DNA from: Paramacrobiotus richtersi
Taxonomy: Eukaryota > Tardigrada > Eutardigrada > Parachela > Macrobiotidae
Length of the DNA stretch: 21,071 nucleotides
Assembly (NCBI GenBank): GCA_034698045.1
Contig: JAQGAU010001157.1
Location: 1-21,071 of the forward strand
Direction of reading: 5' to 3'
The translations under genes and the position numbers were made by a program. Below are positions 10,168 through 18,946 of the stretch, piece after piece (position 1 is the first letter of the stretch; each line of letters opens with the position of its first letter). A model generated the notes under the pieces. The model was not told the origin of the DNA. It made no database searches and worked only from the letters and a program-made list of their open reading frames with translations.

Positions 10168-10919
10168 TAACGATCTATCTCAAAGTGAAATCAGAATGCT
10201 TACATTTATATTTAATGCAGCTGTCGATTGAAGTGCTCACATCGAACGACAACTTGCCCTAATGGGGTAACTTTAGCAGACTGTTTCTTAAGAAAATTCT
10301 GACTATACGTTTTGGGAATTATGCTGAAAAAAGTCACGTCGAACTGAATTCGTACTACACCTGCACCCAACAAAAACCGTCAAACGGGAACAAATGTCGG
10401 CGGATACACTTTCTAAAGAGTTTCACGTATACCCTTTTGCGTGGTGAAATACCGGGCGGCGTAAATCTTATGGTTGTAGCTGGCAGACAATCAGAAAAAA
10501 GCCGCATATGAACGCTCAAACGCGAAAATACTTTCAGTTCAGGGCCTTCATAATATTGAATGCAAGTATGACTTGGAACTGGCTTCTTTCGCTCAACTTC
10601 TACAGCGTGTACAGCCTACCTACAGTACGGTAGTCGTCGGTCACTGCCCAATAGTTAAATCAATATAAACAGTTTGTTGAACAAACTTTGTTCATTTTAT
10701 CAGTTGCTGCGCTCCATACGTAGAATTCCAGTTGAGCAGTTTCCGTCCAAATGTCGGACACATCACTGTGCATCAGACGTTAATTGCCACTCCCCGGAAA
10801 AGAGCCATCTATCGGCATGGTCAGATAGCTTCGAGCAGTTTACCGTTGACACGCCCTTCTTCAGTCCCAGTAAGCAAACCGAACCGTGGGTAATGTGATT
10901 ATCCTGGATCACTGAAATT
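10168..10919. other. No recognisable gene; small palindrome at 10671-10687
   Basis: AGTTTGTT-G-AACAAACT at 10671-10687 is a perfect 17-bp palindrome. The 74-codon plus frame at 10674-10898 and its minus-strand counterpart both look weakly coding; neither is recognised. Confidence 0.4.
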
Positions 10920-10937
10920 GATGGTGATCTGGGATGA

Positions 10938-11655
10938 AAAAGCGGATCAGATTATTTCATTACATATGAACGGCCCACTCGGCGACAACTATTCTGTGCG
11001 TCAGTTTCTGGATGGAAGAACATTTCGTTCATGATGTCACGGATAACGATATTGAAGGAGTCCAGAATGAAGGTTGCGGAAATGCCTTTCGAAGAGCTGA
11101 TGGTCCCGACGCTTATCGGAGGACGCAATTTGCAGAAATGGAATAGAGTTTCAAGTCAGGTCATGAAGCTTACAAGGCGTCGCCAATGCTTCGGTCTGTA
11201 TAGGGCGTTTATGGCACGCGCAGGTGAGTGTGCATCATGACAAACGTACAGACAACCTGCACTGGTTACAGGGTGTCGTCTGCTCGATGCCCTACAATGA
11301 AGCTGCATTCGAAAACAGTGGACTAGCTAGCTTGTCCAATGGACCCAGCCAATTAGGCCTTTTTCACGTGTGGCCACTTACCCAGGTGCTGCTGCATGCC
11401 TTGCGTACCAGCTTTTCCGCCACTGTAGCTTGCGCTGCTGGATGTGCACCCGAAATCTTCATCACGCTCGATAAACAAGAGGTAGAAATGGAGCGCAAAT
11501 CTTTACTGTGGCGGAAGGTCGAAGTGACCAGCATTCACCGCCGCCCGCTGTTTCTGTGGGAGGCGAAATCGATAGTCTACTGCTTCGGTGGTGTACAGAT
11601 ACTTGCACTTCCGCAACAGATTCATATCAAAATCGTAGAATTACAGGGCGCCTAA
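10938..11655 (+). pseudogene. Coding-like region split over three frames, family unknown
   Basis: Three overlapping plus-strand pieces look like protein. Frame one (10938-11240) is open for 100 codons. Frame two, from 11042, reads DNDIEGVQNEGCGNAFRRAD and continues through two TAGs to about 11200 with strong purine-N-pyrimidine codon periodicity. Frame three (11167-11655) is open for 162 codons, includes RTDNLHWLQGVVCSMPYNEA and ends at TAA. The simplest view is one old gene with a frameshift near 11200. GCAG/GTGAGT at 11220-11229 also fits a splice donor, so an exon boundary is possible. The minus strand in the same register is partly protein-like as well, so the strand is not certain. No family was recognised. 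Confidence 0.4.
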
Positions 11656-11761
11656 TCAGTCAGCCGAGTTGACTTACGAAATGTCGACCGCAGTGTAGTT
11701 TCGTCCCGGAGCATGGAAATCAGTCGGATAATCCTTGACTCTAGCGAGGAAATGACCTATC

Positions 11762-11932
11762 TCAGCTAAAATTAAATGCCCTCCGGCGCCTGACCATCTC
11801 CATCATTCTCTCCATAGGCATGCGCCACTTAAGCAGCTTCCTAGTTTCCTCCCATTTGTCCTAACTCGCCGTCTCCGACTGACTGTGCTTATTCATTTGC
11901 AGTCGACGCCTCGACGTTTCCAACTGATCTGA
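11762..11932 (-). pseudogene. Basic helical segment interrupted by one TAG
   Basis: The minus frame reads QLETSRRRLQMNKHSQSETA, Ser, TAG (11861-11863), then DKWEETRKLLKWRMPMERMM and a run of four Arg, ending at TGA 11762-11764. Charge spacing suggests a long amphipathic helix or coiled coil. TTTAAGCCTCAG just upstream resembles a 3-prime splice site, and a possible donor lies at 12077-12082 on the same strand, which would give an intron of about 145 bp; the phases do not fit simply, so this is only a possibility. Family unknown. Confidence 0.4.
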
Positions 11933-12082
11933 ATTAATTCTGAGGCTTAAATAAAACAACGAAGATAATAAATACAGAATTATAATTTTGTTGCATTATG
12001 GATAATAAAGCATTGAAGAATAAAAATATTTGTACGGTAAACACAGGAACTCCAACAGCAGAACACACTAAAGGTCACTTAC

Positions 12083-12415
12083 ATATCCGAAACCGTCTCC
12101 ATCATCACCTTCCTCGACGGGTAACTTGACATCAACGGCAGGAAAGTACGCACTGTACTGTCACCTGCGATTCTTAAATTCTTTCCTCCCGAATGTGCAG
12201 AGAATTGCCGTGATCACCGAACGACTCTTCACTTTCAGTATCGTCGTATGATGATAATATAATGCATCCGGAATTCCCAGTGCATCCTTCGCTCTCGAAA
12301 CTTGTTCGTCGTACCATTCTTCGGCCAACTGTTCTTCCGGATCGCTGCCATCGTCGGATCCCGGATTAATATTGATCGTAAGGACGTGCGAACGTGGCGC
12401 GAAAGGTTTGGGCAT
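12083..12415 (-). pseudogene. Acidic protein segment with one in-frame TGA
   Basis: The minus frame from 12415 includes PGSDDGSDPEEQLAEEWYDE, then a region rich in Tyr/His, and reaches TGA at 12161-12163. In the same frame beyond the TGA it continues QYSAYFPAVDVKLPVEEGDD up to ATATGTAAGT, where GTAAGT (12077-12082) is a good splice donor. The sequence on both sides of the TGA is equally protein-like. Readings: nonsense mutation in a relic, TGA read as Trp, or an exon whose real boundary lies elsewhere. No family was recognised. Confidence 0.4.
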
Positions 12416-12429
12416 TGATTATCAAAGGA

Positions 12430-12879
12430 GGACAGGAGTACTTGGAGTTGGAGAATGGATGCATATGAAGAGTAAGGAAAAAATATATTTAAATAGAGAG
12501 TTATCGTTTTTTCATCTAATTAAAAAAGTACTGTGTACTCTTTCCCATAATATACTGCTTAATTAAATACGTTATAGAAGGTTTAATTTCCTAGGATGTT
12601 AATGTTAGTGATGGAATTTTCCCCGCGAAAATATTTAAGGGTGCCCTGAATTTTGTTAGTTCATTTTTCTAGTCCAACTGCCTGGATTGCTGCCGCTTCT
12701 TCAGTTCAGGCGATTTGTCTGGATCTTTTGAATCCACTGTTCACTACAAGTACGGCTTTCCCTCCGCTCCAGATATGATTTATCCTAGGAGTTTTCTGGA
12801 AAATTTCTAAATTATGTAGAATTCCCCATTCAAGGGTTTAAGTGTAATCCGTTTATATCCACTATATGAATAGTCAGTT
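12430..12879. other. No recognisable gene
   Basis: AT-rich, frames closed at short intervals, no repeats seen. Confidence 0.45.
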
Positions 12880-13221
12880 TCAGTCTGTAGAACTATTACG
12901 AACAGTACTTGAGATGAGACGAACAGATGTTTCACCTGCTCCTCCCTGCCGGCTACAGGCGCGCAACCTTAGGTCTGTTTTACCAAAAATCGCATTAACC
13001 ACATGGTTTCCTCGGCGGTTGCCAGCAGGCGAATCGTGACCTTCCGTTTTCCGTTTTCCGGCACTTACCAGCACTGACAGAAATAAACTGAATTCTTCCA
13101 GAAATATTTTTTTCTCTTTGATAATTGGTAAAAAACATATACAGTATCTAGAGAATCTCGAGATAAAAAGATATAAAACAAATCTAAAATAATATGCAAA
13201 ATTGCACAGCAATAATATCAT
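12880..13221 (-). CDS. Hypothetical open frame, unknown family
   Basis: A 113-codon minus frame. The first 50 residues are hydrophobic and Phe/Ile-rich, as any AT-rich DNA would give. The last 60 are Arg/Gly/Ser-rich (KRKTEGHDSPAGNRRGNHVV) and look more like real protein. CTG/GTAAGTGCC at the junction of the two parts fits a splice donor. Either a fragment of a gene or a chance frame. Confidence 0.2.
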   Translation of the reverse strand: MILLLCNFAYYFRFVLYLFISRFSRYCICFLPIIKEKKIFLEEFSLFLSVLVSAGKRKTEGHDSPAGNRRGNHVVNAIFGKTDLRLRACSRQGGAGETSVRLISSTVRNSSTD

Positions 13222-13419
13222 ATTATGAAGTTACATACATCTTAGTGTCAACAATCAAAACGAAATAAAATTCATCTTTGAAAGCAGCCAGTGAAGCTGT
13301 GTAAGGAAACATACGTTCAAGTACAAACCACCGAGCGTGGAAATCAAGGCGCTATCGGGGCTGATTTTCGTGCTCCATTAGTATCGTATCTTTTTCTGAA
13401 TTCCCCGATCTGGCAACTG

Positions 13420-13635
13420 ATAAAGTGTTGCATTCGAGAACAACGCAATCCTGTCTTTCCGACCATAAGAGGACCAGTATTTCTTGAGATCTACTGTTTG
13501 CTGCTCGAATACTTGGTGCCACAGGCCCTGGGTTGGTCCCATAAGAAGGGTCTAATACTTCGTAAGGTCTACTGTTTGGTGCTCGAACGCTTGGTAATAC
13601 AAGCCGTGGCGTTGGATCATGACCTTGCACATTTC
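13420..13635. repeat. 78-bp tandem repeat, about 2.7 copies
   Basis: Corresponding landmarks (GTTGCATTCGAG, GCTGCTCGAA, GGTGCTCGAA) lie about 78 bp apart, at roughly 13425, 13501 and 13579. The last two copies share CTACTGTTTG followed by GTGCTCGAA and CTTGGT. The period is 26 codons, and both strands are open across it (13291-13638 plus; 13352-13630 minus), so the repeat could be a 26-residue protein repeat: on the minus strand SVRAPNSRPYEVL aligns with SIRAANSRSQEIL. The copies have diverged, so it is not recent. Confidence 0.7.
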
Positions 13636-14264
13636 TAGCTAAAGCTGATTCTGCGCTTTAAGTCCGATAATTGTCTGACTAAGTATTGCGCATGGCTTCC
13701 CGTCAAAATAGCTCCCGATTGACGTGATAGACTCCTTAACGGGGAACTTGGTGATGTTGAGCTTGCAGTCGCACCATGATGACCTACTGGCGCCATTGTG
13801 GTCGTCTCCCGGATTTCGCGCATTAAGTTAACGCTCACAGTTATCATCATACTTTGCAGCATTCGCCATTCGTGAAAGTAATCCCTGATTTCCACCAACA
13901 GCCGTTCTCCCCCTCTCAGCGTATGGCCAGATAGTCAGAAAACGTGTCCCTGCAGCTCCAGGTCCGCTTCTGCACGATTCCCTCGTATGGTTCTCCTCCA
14001 CATAGCACTTTGAGCGAACCTTGACTCTGCCTTACGGTTCCTTCGTCCGTCGGTACCTGCAAAAACGCAGCTTGTATCGTACTCATGCGGTGCATTCTCG
14101 CGGCGCATGGACTGTTCTCCGCGAATAGCTTTTGAACGCATTCCGCTGAGATTACCGCTAATCTGCGGTTGCGTCGATGAATGCAACTGAATGCTACTTT
14201 CTGTATCCGTTTCCTTCGTGAAACTGGTGAAACTTGGTATTGCCGATTTCGTGCTCAAAGATCT
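13635..14264 (-). pseudogene. Long open region broken by a single TGA, family unknown
   Basis: From a TAA at 14265-14267 to TAG at 13635-13637 the minus frame is open for about 210 codons except for one TGA (13935-13937). Before the TGA it is Ser/Thr- then Arg-rich (SAMWRRTIRGNRAEADLELQ). After it comes LSGHTLRGGERLLVEIRDYF, HEWRMLQ, and a Ser/Pro-rich tail. An open stretch this long with a single stop is unlikely by chance in DNA of this composition. The TGA could be a nonsense change in a pseudogene or be read as Trp. No family was recognised. Confidence 0.4.
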
Positions 14265-14512
14265 TTAACACATGTGCATCCGCACACTTGAACCTACGCT
14301 GAGATCTCCGGTAAACAGTTTTAAAAATGATGAAAAACGAATTCAACTGTTTCCGTTTCCCAAGAGGATGCCGTAGCTGTCGCTAAGCCCTTCGACAAAC
14401 TATAACTGATAAAGTGGGTAATTTTATGCAGAAATTGCAGAATAAAGAAAAAACTAAGCTAAAGACAGCGGAAAGATAAACACAATTATTAGCGCCCGTT
14501 GGAAATCCATTC

Positions 14513-14758
14513 CTAGTAAATAAAGAACACACTTAGGCGAAACGGTACCATACTTGTAGGTACACAAAGAAGAACGTCAAAAATTGCGAACTTACATTTA
14601 TTGTTCAGCAGCTCTGCCCCATTGGCCATATTGATCTTTGAACCTATCCAGTCTTCGAAGTGATAATTGGGTAAAGTCGCTTTAGACGTGGGCATCGATG
14701 CCCCTGCGTCCGCATAAGCACTGGTGGAGCATACACATCCCGTTCGCAAGGCCATCAA
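14513..14758 (-). CDS. Hypothetical fragment, possible exon
   Basis: An 81-codon minus frame with the protein-like stretch YHFEDWIGSKINMANGAELL followed by NNKC and then GTAAGT (ACTTAC at 14590-14595 on the plus strand), which suits an exon end. It follows the VPS4 relic on the same strand but shows no likeness to the VPS4 C-terminus. Family unknown. Confidence 0.3.
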   Translation of the reverse strand: MMALRTGCVCSTSAYADAGASMPTSKATLPNYHFEDWIGSKINMANGAELLNNKCKFAIFDVLLCVPTSMVPFRLSVFFIY

Positions 14759-14792
14759 AGGTCATTCGGTGGGCGTGTTTTTCGTTACAGTC

Positions 14793-14809
14793 ATTATTAT
14801 TATTATTAT
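14793..14809. repeat. ATT microsatellite
   Basis: About 5.7 copies of ATT between the VPS4 relic and the next minus-strand fragment. Confidence 0.9.
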
Positions 14810-14849
14810 GTCACAAGAGCGGATAACCCGGCATTCCGGGACTTAAACA

Positions 14850-15605
14850 TCTGGTCGAAACGGTGGCACGGTTTCCAAAGTCGGTGACACGGGCTACTGA
14901 CGTTCGAGTTTTGAACAAGGCGAAAATACTCGGTACTGTGCGAACGATCGACGGCCTGCATGATAGCCTTCCGGCATACTTTAGCGATTTCAGCGTCCGA
15001 GTAACGGTATGCATACGAGCGAGACGTAGAAAATCTCGTTTACCTGACTGGACGTCCCAGCAAGGTTCAACCGGAACATCTCGGTGCGCTCGTCAAAACT
15101 GGGGCAGTAAAATATATATGCGTTGTTCGAAATGGCGCCGTACACGGTCTTCAAGCACCCAGAGCACATTTGAGGCTCCGGTAACCACCACACTATCGTT
15201 GTTCGTTTGTGTAATCCCGTCCATCTTTAGGAGTATTTGTTCAGCAGACCGCCTCCACCCTCGAGTCGTCACCCTGCCGTGTAGCACCGATTCCTCCGAT
15301 TTATATCAATTAACACAAAGTGCCAGTGCAGTAGCGAAGAGTCCCTTCACTAGTTTCTCTGACTCGCCGTGGCAAACGGACGTGAGATGAGCGACCGATC
15401 CGAAAAACAGGTTTTCTAATTCGCCTCCAAGTCAGTTTGGTTTGGCGAGCAAAGTCTTTCCCGGGCCAACCGGTCCATGACGCAAAAATACCACGGGGTG
15501 TGAACGGCGTTCCGAAAGAAAAGCCCAGAGTGCTTTAGCAGTGTAATCGCAGCGCGCACTGACGCGTTTTCAGCTGCATCGAGACCTGGAATTTCCGCAG
15601 TTCAG
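14850..15605 (-). pseudogene. VPS4: VPS4-like AAA ATPase relic
   Basis: VPS4 disassembles ESCRT-III filaments at membranes. On the minus strand, family blocks occur in the right order but in changing frames. They are: the domain entry EIPGLDAAENASVRAAITLL (from 15595; family: DVAGLEGAKEALKEAVILP); Walker A GPVGPGKT (15453-15476; usual GPPGTGKS/T); GESEKLVKGLF (from 15368); Walker B FVLIDIN (15300-15319; usual IIFIDEID, with the catalytic Glu lost); RRSAEQILLKMDG; VVVTGASNVLWVL; DRVRRHFEQRIYILLP (arginine-finger region RRRFEKRIYIPLP); DERTEMFRLNL; and YSDAEIAKVCRKAIMQAV (family GYSGADISIIVRDALMQPV). At least four frame changes and in-frame stops (TGA after AKPN) make it a pseudogene. No MIT domain was recognised upstream; R member A lies there instead. 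The C-terminal helix region is uncertain. Assignment to VPS4 rather than another AAA protein rests on GESEKLV, the arginine-finger block and LMQPV-like block. Confidence 0.85.
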
Positions 15606-15633
15606 CCAGGTTGCACTTTGCATAGATCCTTCA

Positions 15634-16042
15634 GCTGTGGCGCAGATAAGTGCCACTTAGTGTTGCCCCTTGTACCAGTTCGCTTCGTGATATTCGCTCA
15701 AGATTTTCGTCCTCCCGTTTAAAGGCTTTTCACAGTATTTCATGCCTTTTGTACCGAATTATTCAAATTACAGTAATTCACCGAATATCCAATAATTTGT
15801 TCCTGTTTATCCAACATATCGTCCACTGAAACTGCATTATCCAAAATCTTACCCAGCTGTTGAGAAACTTGAACGGTTTTCGCAACGATTTGAGTAAGTT
15901 TAGTGCTGCTAGTATATGGCGTAAAAACCGACATTCCGTCATTATTATTGCTGAGTTTATCCAGTATGTACAGTATTAATTCATGCGCCCTCCGCGCACT
16001 GGTTGCTGGCTTCGCTTCCGTTTCTGGCAAGATCTTAGTCAT
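15634..16042 (-). pseudogene. R-family protein segment, member A
   Basis: From Met at 16042 the minus frame is open for 100 codons: MTKILPETEAKPATSARRAH, a mixed helical part with NNNDGMSVF, then QLGKILDNAVSVDDMLDKQE and IIGYSVNYC. After a stop at about 15740 the same protein resumes in another frame with KREDENLERISRSELVQGAT and ends LRHS at the R boundary. Member B preserves ETEAKPATS, SVDDML, the YC pair and KRVSRSEL, and member C preserves FKRDEMLDRSEQ, so this is genuine protein-level conservation. The frame is probably not the true N-terminus: upstream, at 16458-16676, a further conserved frame (ASDVHYSTLWTV, VRNLVEMEKG) is also shared with member B. No known family was recognised; a Gag-like or other helical protein is possible. 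Confidence 0.6.
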
Positions 16043-16457
16043 CGAGTTTCGATGTCCTGATCTTTGCTGCAGTCGGAAGTAAACGCTGAAGTTGGTTGCA
16101 TTAATTGTATTATGCGATCACATGCATGTGCGGTGCCGCCCGGCCCGCACCACTGTGTACTAGTAAAAGGTCACAGAGCATTGTACCAATGCGGGCAACT
16201 ATGAATGACGATTTAATAATCCGTTTCTACTACTGAACTAACTTTTACGAGCAAAATCCTCATTAGGACTTAAGGTTGTTTGGTTAGATACAGAATAAAG
16301 TTACATTCTACAAAGTGCAGTAGCAATACCGAAGTAAGCGTATGTGATAAGCATATGCAATTACTATATAAGAATTTGTATAAGATATTGAATCGTCTGC
16401 AGTAAGTACTGATCTGACGAAACATAATCATGTCTCCAGTTTTTTCGTGTCTCGTTC

Positions 16458-16676
16458 TCAGATGTTAAACCAACAGTCCAACTGATATCTTGGGGAGGAA
16501 AGTGACGATTGTATTCTGCCCTTCTCCATTTCTACAAGGTTGCGGACCGCGTTTTGTGATGGTTGGTTTTTTGTTACGGTCCACAACGTACTGTAATGTA
16601 CATCGGATGCTATCTCCGCTGTTTCCCGCGTTGGTTTGCCTGTACGGTGCGGGTTTATAGCTGCTTGAATACCCAA
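16458..16676 (-). pseudogene. R-family upstream protein segment, member A
   Basis: A 72-codon minus frame containing GIQAAINPH, ASDVHYSTLWTV and VRNLVEMEKG. Member B has GNQAVTNPR, ASDVMYNTLWAV and, after a frame change, IRNLVKMEKG at the matching place, and member C has GNQAST and DVRNFAE. Conserved peptides separated by frameshifts in the other copies show that R once coded for protein here as well. VRNLVEMEKG is also faintly similar at DNA level to the TKILPETEAK segment about 450 bp further on, so R may contain an internal repeat. Confidence 0.5.
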
Positions 16677-16770
16677 ATATTTGAACTGCTCAAGTGAATG
16701 TGTGCATCCAGCAGCTTACAAAACTGGAAACTTGCAGTCGTTTTTCCGGGTCAGTACAGTAATTATAGCC

Positions 16771-17370
16771 AATTTCGTATAAGTACTTCCAGACCGTTAC
16801 TGTAACTTGACCATCCAGCTATAGTCTCCTTGCTTTGCGTTTGTGGCTTCATATATTACGTGTCTTTGAAGGTGGTTGGCTGTGGCTGTGCAATTAAATA
16901 CCATTACGTATAGTTGATTTGTGAGGTATGACAGTATCGTATAAATCTAAAGCTGGATCTCGATTAACGACTCGCTCGCACTGTTCGTCAGCTTTCGCTG
17001 ATTCGAAGAAATGAACCGAATCATTCAGTTTCGAACTGTGTACTACAGCACTTAGCAACGAAAGCGCAATGTTCCGGGGAAGCGCTGGAACTGCAATGGT
17101 TCAAACAACCGAAATTCTTCTATATAAATATTGTATCAGTTCCTGTTGTTTCATAAGAGTTTATGTTGCTTTCAAACCTTTCCTAAGCGCGTTGCCTGAT
17201 GATGTCGACTTTGTGATCTATGGGTTGATGCGTTGCGCTGCGCATGGCATCTGATCTACCGAACTGGATTTTTTTAACTGGTTCAAATTGCTAATTATTT
17301 CTTCCTCCATTTGTACTGTGCTAGTGGTTCTGCTATCCAGCTGTTCCTGCCACTTTGAAACCGTCCGTAC
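16771..17370. other. R-related flank, otherwise unassigned
   Basis: The short block at 17045-17130 (CACTTAGCAACGAAAG, GAAATTCTTCT) matches member C at 3385-3420, so R homology probably extends here. A plus-strand GCAG/GTAAGT at about 17377 fits a splice donor. No further gene was recognised. Confidence 0.4.
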
Positions 17371-17372
17371 TG

Positions 17373-17828
17373 TTACGCAGGTAAGTCCAGCGAACGAACA
17401 AGTGTAGTGAGCAGAACGAAGGAAGATACCAACATGCGAGCGGGCACTGGTGGGTTAACATCATGTTTAGAAAAATACCCAGGCGGGTTTCTTATACAGT
17501 AATCCGTACGCTTGCTGCTGACAACCCAACTATAGCAAGTCGAAGTATCCGGATGTGCACATTTTTGATATCGTTCGATAGAGCGTAAAGTGCAGGTGCT
17601 AGATATTATGTCAAATTCTGCCAGATGCAAAATAGTAAAAAGTTGCTCCAGACAAAAGATATGGCGGAGAGTCCGTACAATTACATTGCAACAGCAAGCC
17701 ACTGCACTGCAATTTGAACATCGTAGTGTATCTGTAGTGGCTGTTATGAGCATGTCATGATGGCCGGCAAAGGAAATGTTTTGACGACTTTGTGCTCGAA
17801 TAACTTTTGAACCTATAGCATCTGGCAA
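17373..17828 (-). CDS. 151-codon open frame spanning the left arm and loop of the inverted repeat
   Basis: Open from 17828 to 17373 on the minus strand. It is Cys-rich in the middle (CSNCSAVACCCN) and hydrophobic near the end (MLVSSFVLLTTLV). It begins in the right arm of the inverted repeat, crosses the loop and left arm, and runs about 150 bp beyond. No family was recognised. The length is above chance for this composition, but the unusual Cys content argues for caution. Confidence 0.25.
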   Translation of the reverse strand: MPDAIGSKVIRAQSRQNISFAGHHDMLITATTDTLRCSNCSAVACCCNVIVRTLRHIFCLEQLFTILHLAEFDIISSTCTLRSIERYQKCAHPDTSTCYSWVVSSKRTDYCIRNPPGYFSKHDVNPPVPARMLVSSFVLLTTLVRSLDLPA

Positions 17829-17925
17829 GATTTGACAGCAGATCTAGCACCTACACATTACGATCTTTCGAAAGATATCAAAGATGTGCAAATCCGGATA
17901 CTTCGGCTTGCTATAGTTGGGTTGT
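17521..17925. repeat. Large inverted repeat, 108-bp arms and 189-bp loop
   Basis: 17521-17628 and the reverse complement of 17818-17925 align without a gap over 108 bp with 13 mismatches counted by eye (about 88% identity). The arms begin ACAACCCAACTATAGCAAG and end GCCAGATGC. The right arm also holds the palindrome ATCTTTCGAAAGAT at 17863-17876. Outside 17521 and 17925 the similarity stops. The shape fits a foldback or long-TIR non-autonomous transposable element; a local inverted duplication is the alternative. A transcript across it would fold into a long double-stranded hairpin. Confidence 0.9.
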
Positions 17926-18471
17926 GAGTAACTTGTTTCGCACAGGCAGAAAAATCGAATATCTTTTGTTGAGCACCTCCGTTCTCACTGCTGATCAGAA
18001 GTTGCCTTAGCAGTCCTAGTCTCATAACAGCTTGAACAATAACTGCAGTCTTGAGCTAGTTAGTGCATTTTTCTACTTACCAGAGACTGGTACGGCATGT
18101 ATCCACTCTGGGGATGCTGGCGAGCGCTAGGCGCGTACAAACCAGCAAGAACAGCGGCCCTTAAGCTCAACAGCTCTGAGTGATCTCCTTACCGTCGAAG
18201 GTCAAGAATCGCTTGTGTTTTAGTTTTCTTAAGACGATGCTCCAGAACCAGCTATTTTTAACGTGGATATTTCATAACGAATTTTCCGATCACAAACATA
18301 ACACACTCTAGCACAGCGGCACTCTCGTGGCCACCCGACGCTGACATAGCACATTACAAAAGTCGCGAAAGTTTGGAGTTCTACTCTATCGACAGCTAAC
18401 GGCATTCGGGAAACTGACGAATGCCGTCTGTGAGATGGAAAGCCATCCCTTGTCTTCGAAGCTACTGGCAT
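17926..18471. other. No recognisable gene
   Basis: An 80-codon minus frame at 18229-18471 lacks recognisable motifs. Nothing else is supported. Confidence 0.4.
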
Positions 18472-18474
18472 TAG

Positions 18475-18852
18475 TCACCGATTACCAACGTTGATCACCT
18501 GGAGAAGCGCTTCTGCACCAACGCACACGATCGTGCCGTGGCGCTGGAGGAAGATGAACGGCTTGGTGCTATGTGCCTTGCACAACGTCGGTGTGGTACC
18601 GAAGCTTGTAGAGCAGTATTCGTGGCGAAGCGCAACGCCACCCATCGCGCCCTTGAGATGTACATACGTCCGCAAGCTATTTTCACAGTCTTGAGTGGAT
18701 ATGATGATCCAAATCTTCAGTCCGCGTCCAAAGCAGATGTTGATGCTGCACAGCAAGCAGCCCTTAAAATGGTTCACCGTGTTTTTATATTCGCTATCCA
18801 CTCACGTCCAGGTGGTCTGAAGGCCTGGTGTATTGGCCAGTTGATAAGCTAG
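18475..18852 (+). CDS. Strongly coding-like open frame, unknown family
   Basis: A plus frame of 125 codons between TAG (18472-18474) and TAG (18850-18852), with no obvious ATG near its start, so it looks like an exon or gene fragment. It contains ALEEDERLGAMCLAQRRCGT, VFVAKRNATHRALEMYIRPQ and LQSASKADVDAAQQAALKMV, with strong codon periodicity and a typical helical, Ala/Glu/Arg-rich composition. The same register on the minus strand is also open for 108 codons (18475-18801) and includes STKPFIFLQRHGTIVCVGAE, so the strand is not certain. After the terminal TAG the plus frame continues plausibly through a second TAG to TAA near 18955. No family was recognised. Confidence 0.45.
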   Translation, partial: SPITNVDHLEKRFCTNAHDRAVALEEDERLGAMCLAQRRCGTEACRAVFVAKRNATHRALEMYIRPQAIFTVLSGYDDPNLQSASKADVDAAQQAALKMVHRVFIFAIHSRPGGLKAWCIGQLIS

Positions 18853-18946
18853 AAGCCCTTCTAGCACCGGATGGACGAAGCGGATACTGGTGGAACTTCC
18901 CGGACGTGGAACTTCTTGATTGTGGTCATTGAGGCTCGGGAACTAA

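Larger units (their letters stand above)
15634..16770 (-). repeat. R family member A
   Basis: This segment aligns with 19478-20875 (member B) over almost its whole length. Examples: GCTGTGGCGCAGAT at both lower ends, TTGCTGGCTTCGCTTCCG, TTTGCTGCAGTCGGAAG, TTGTTTGG, CCCTTCTCCATTT and TACAAGGTTGCGGA. Weaker similarity to member C continues to about 17110. Both strands of evidence (DNA and minus-strand peptide) agree. The lower boundary coincides with the start of the VPS4 relic. The palindrome CACATGCATGTG is at 16119-16130. Confidence 0.9.

Noticed and set aside
14863-15390. 175-codon plus-strand open frame, the longest in the window
   Set aside because: It lies opposite the VPS4 relic, whose minus-strand blocks match a known family; the plus frame is a shadow.
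15740-16042. MIT domain of VPS4
   Set aside because: It lies where the MIT domain would be, but its helices do not show the family pattern, and the same peptide precedes a different gene in member B.
12083-17380. Several GTAAGT/GTGAGT sequences read as splice donors of real genes
   Set aside because: About twenty GTRAGT hexamers are expected by chance on both strands of a 21-kb window, and phases did not join the fragments cleanly. They are mentioned as possibilities only.
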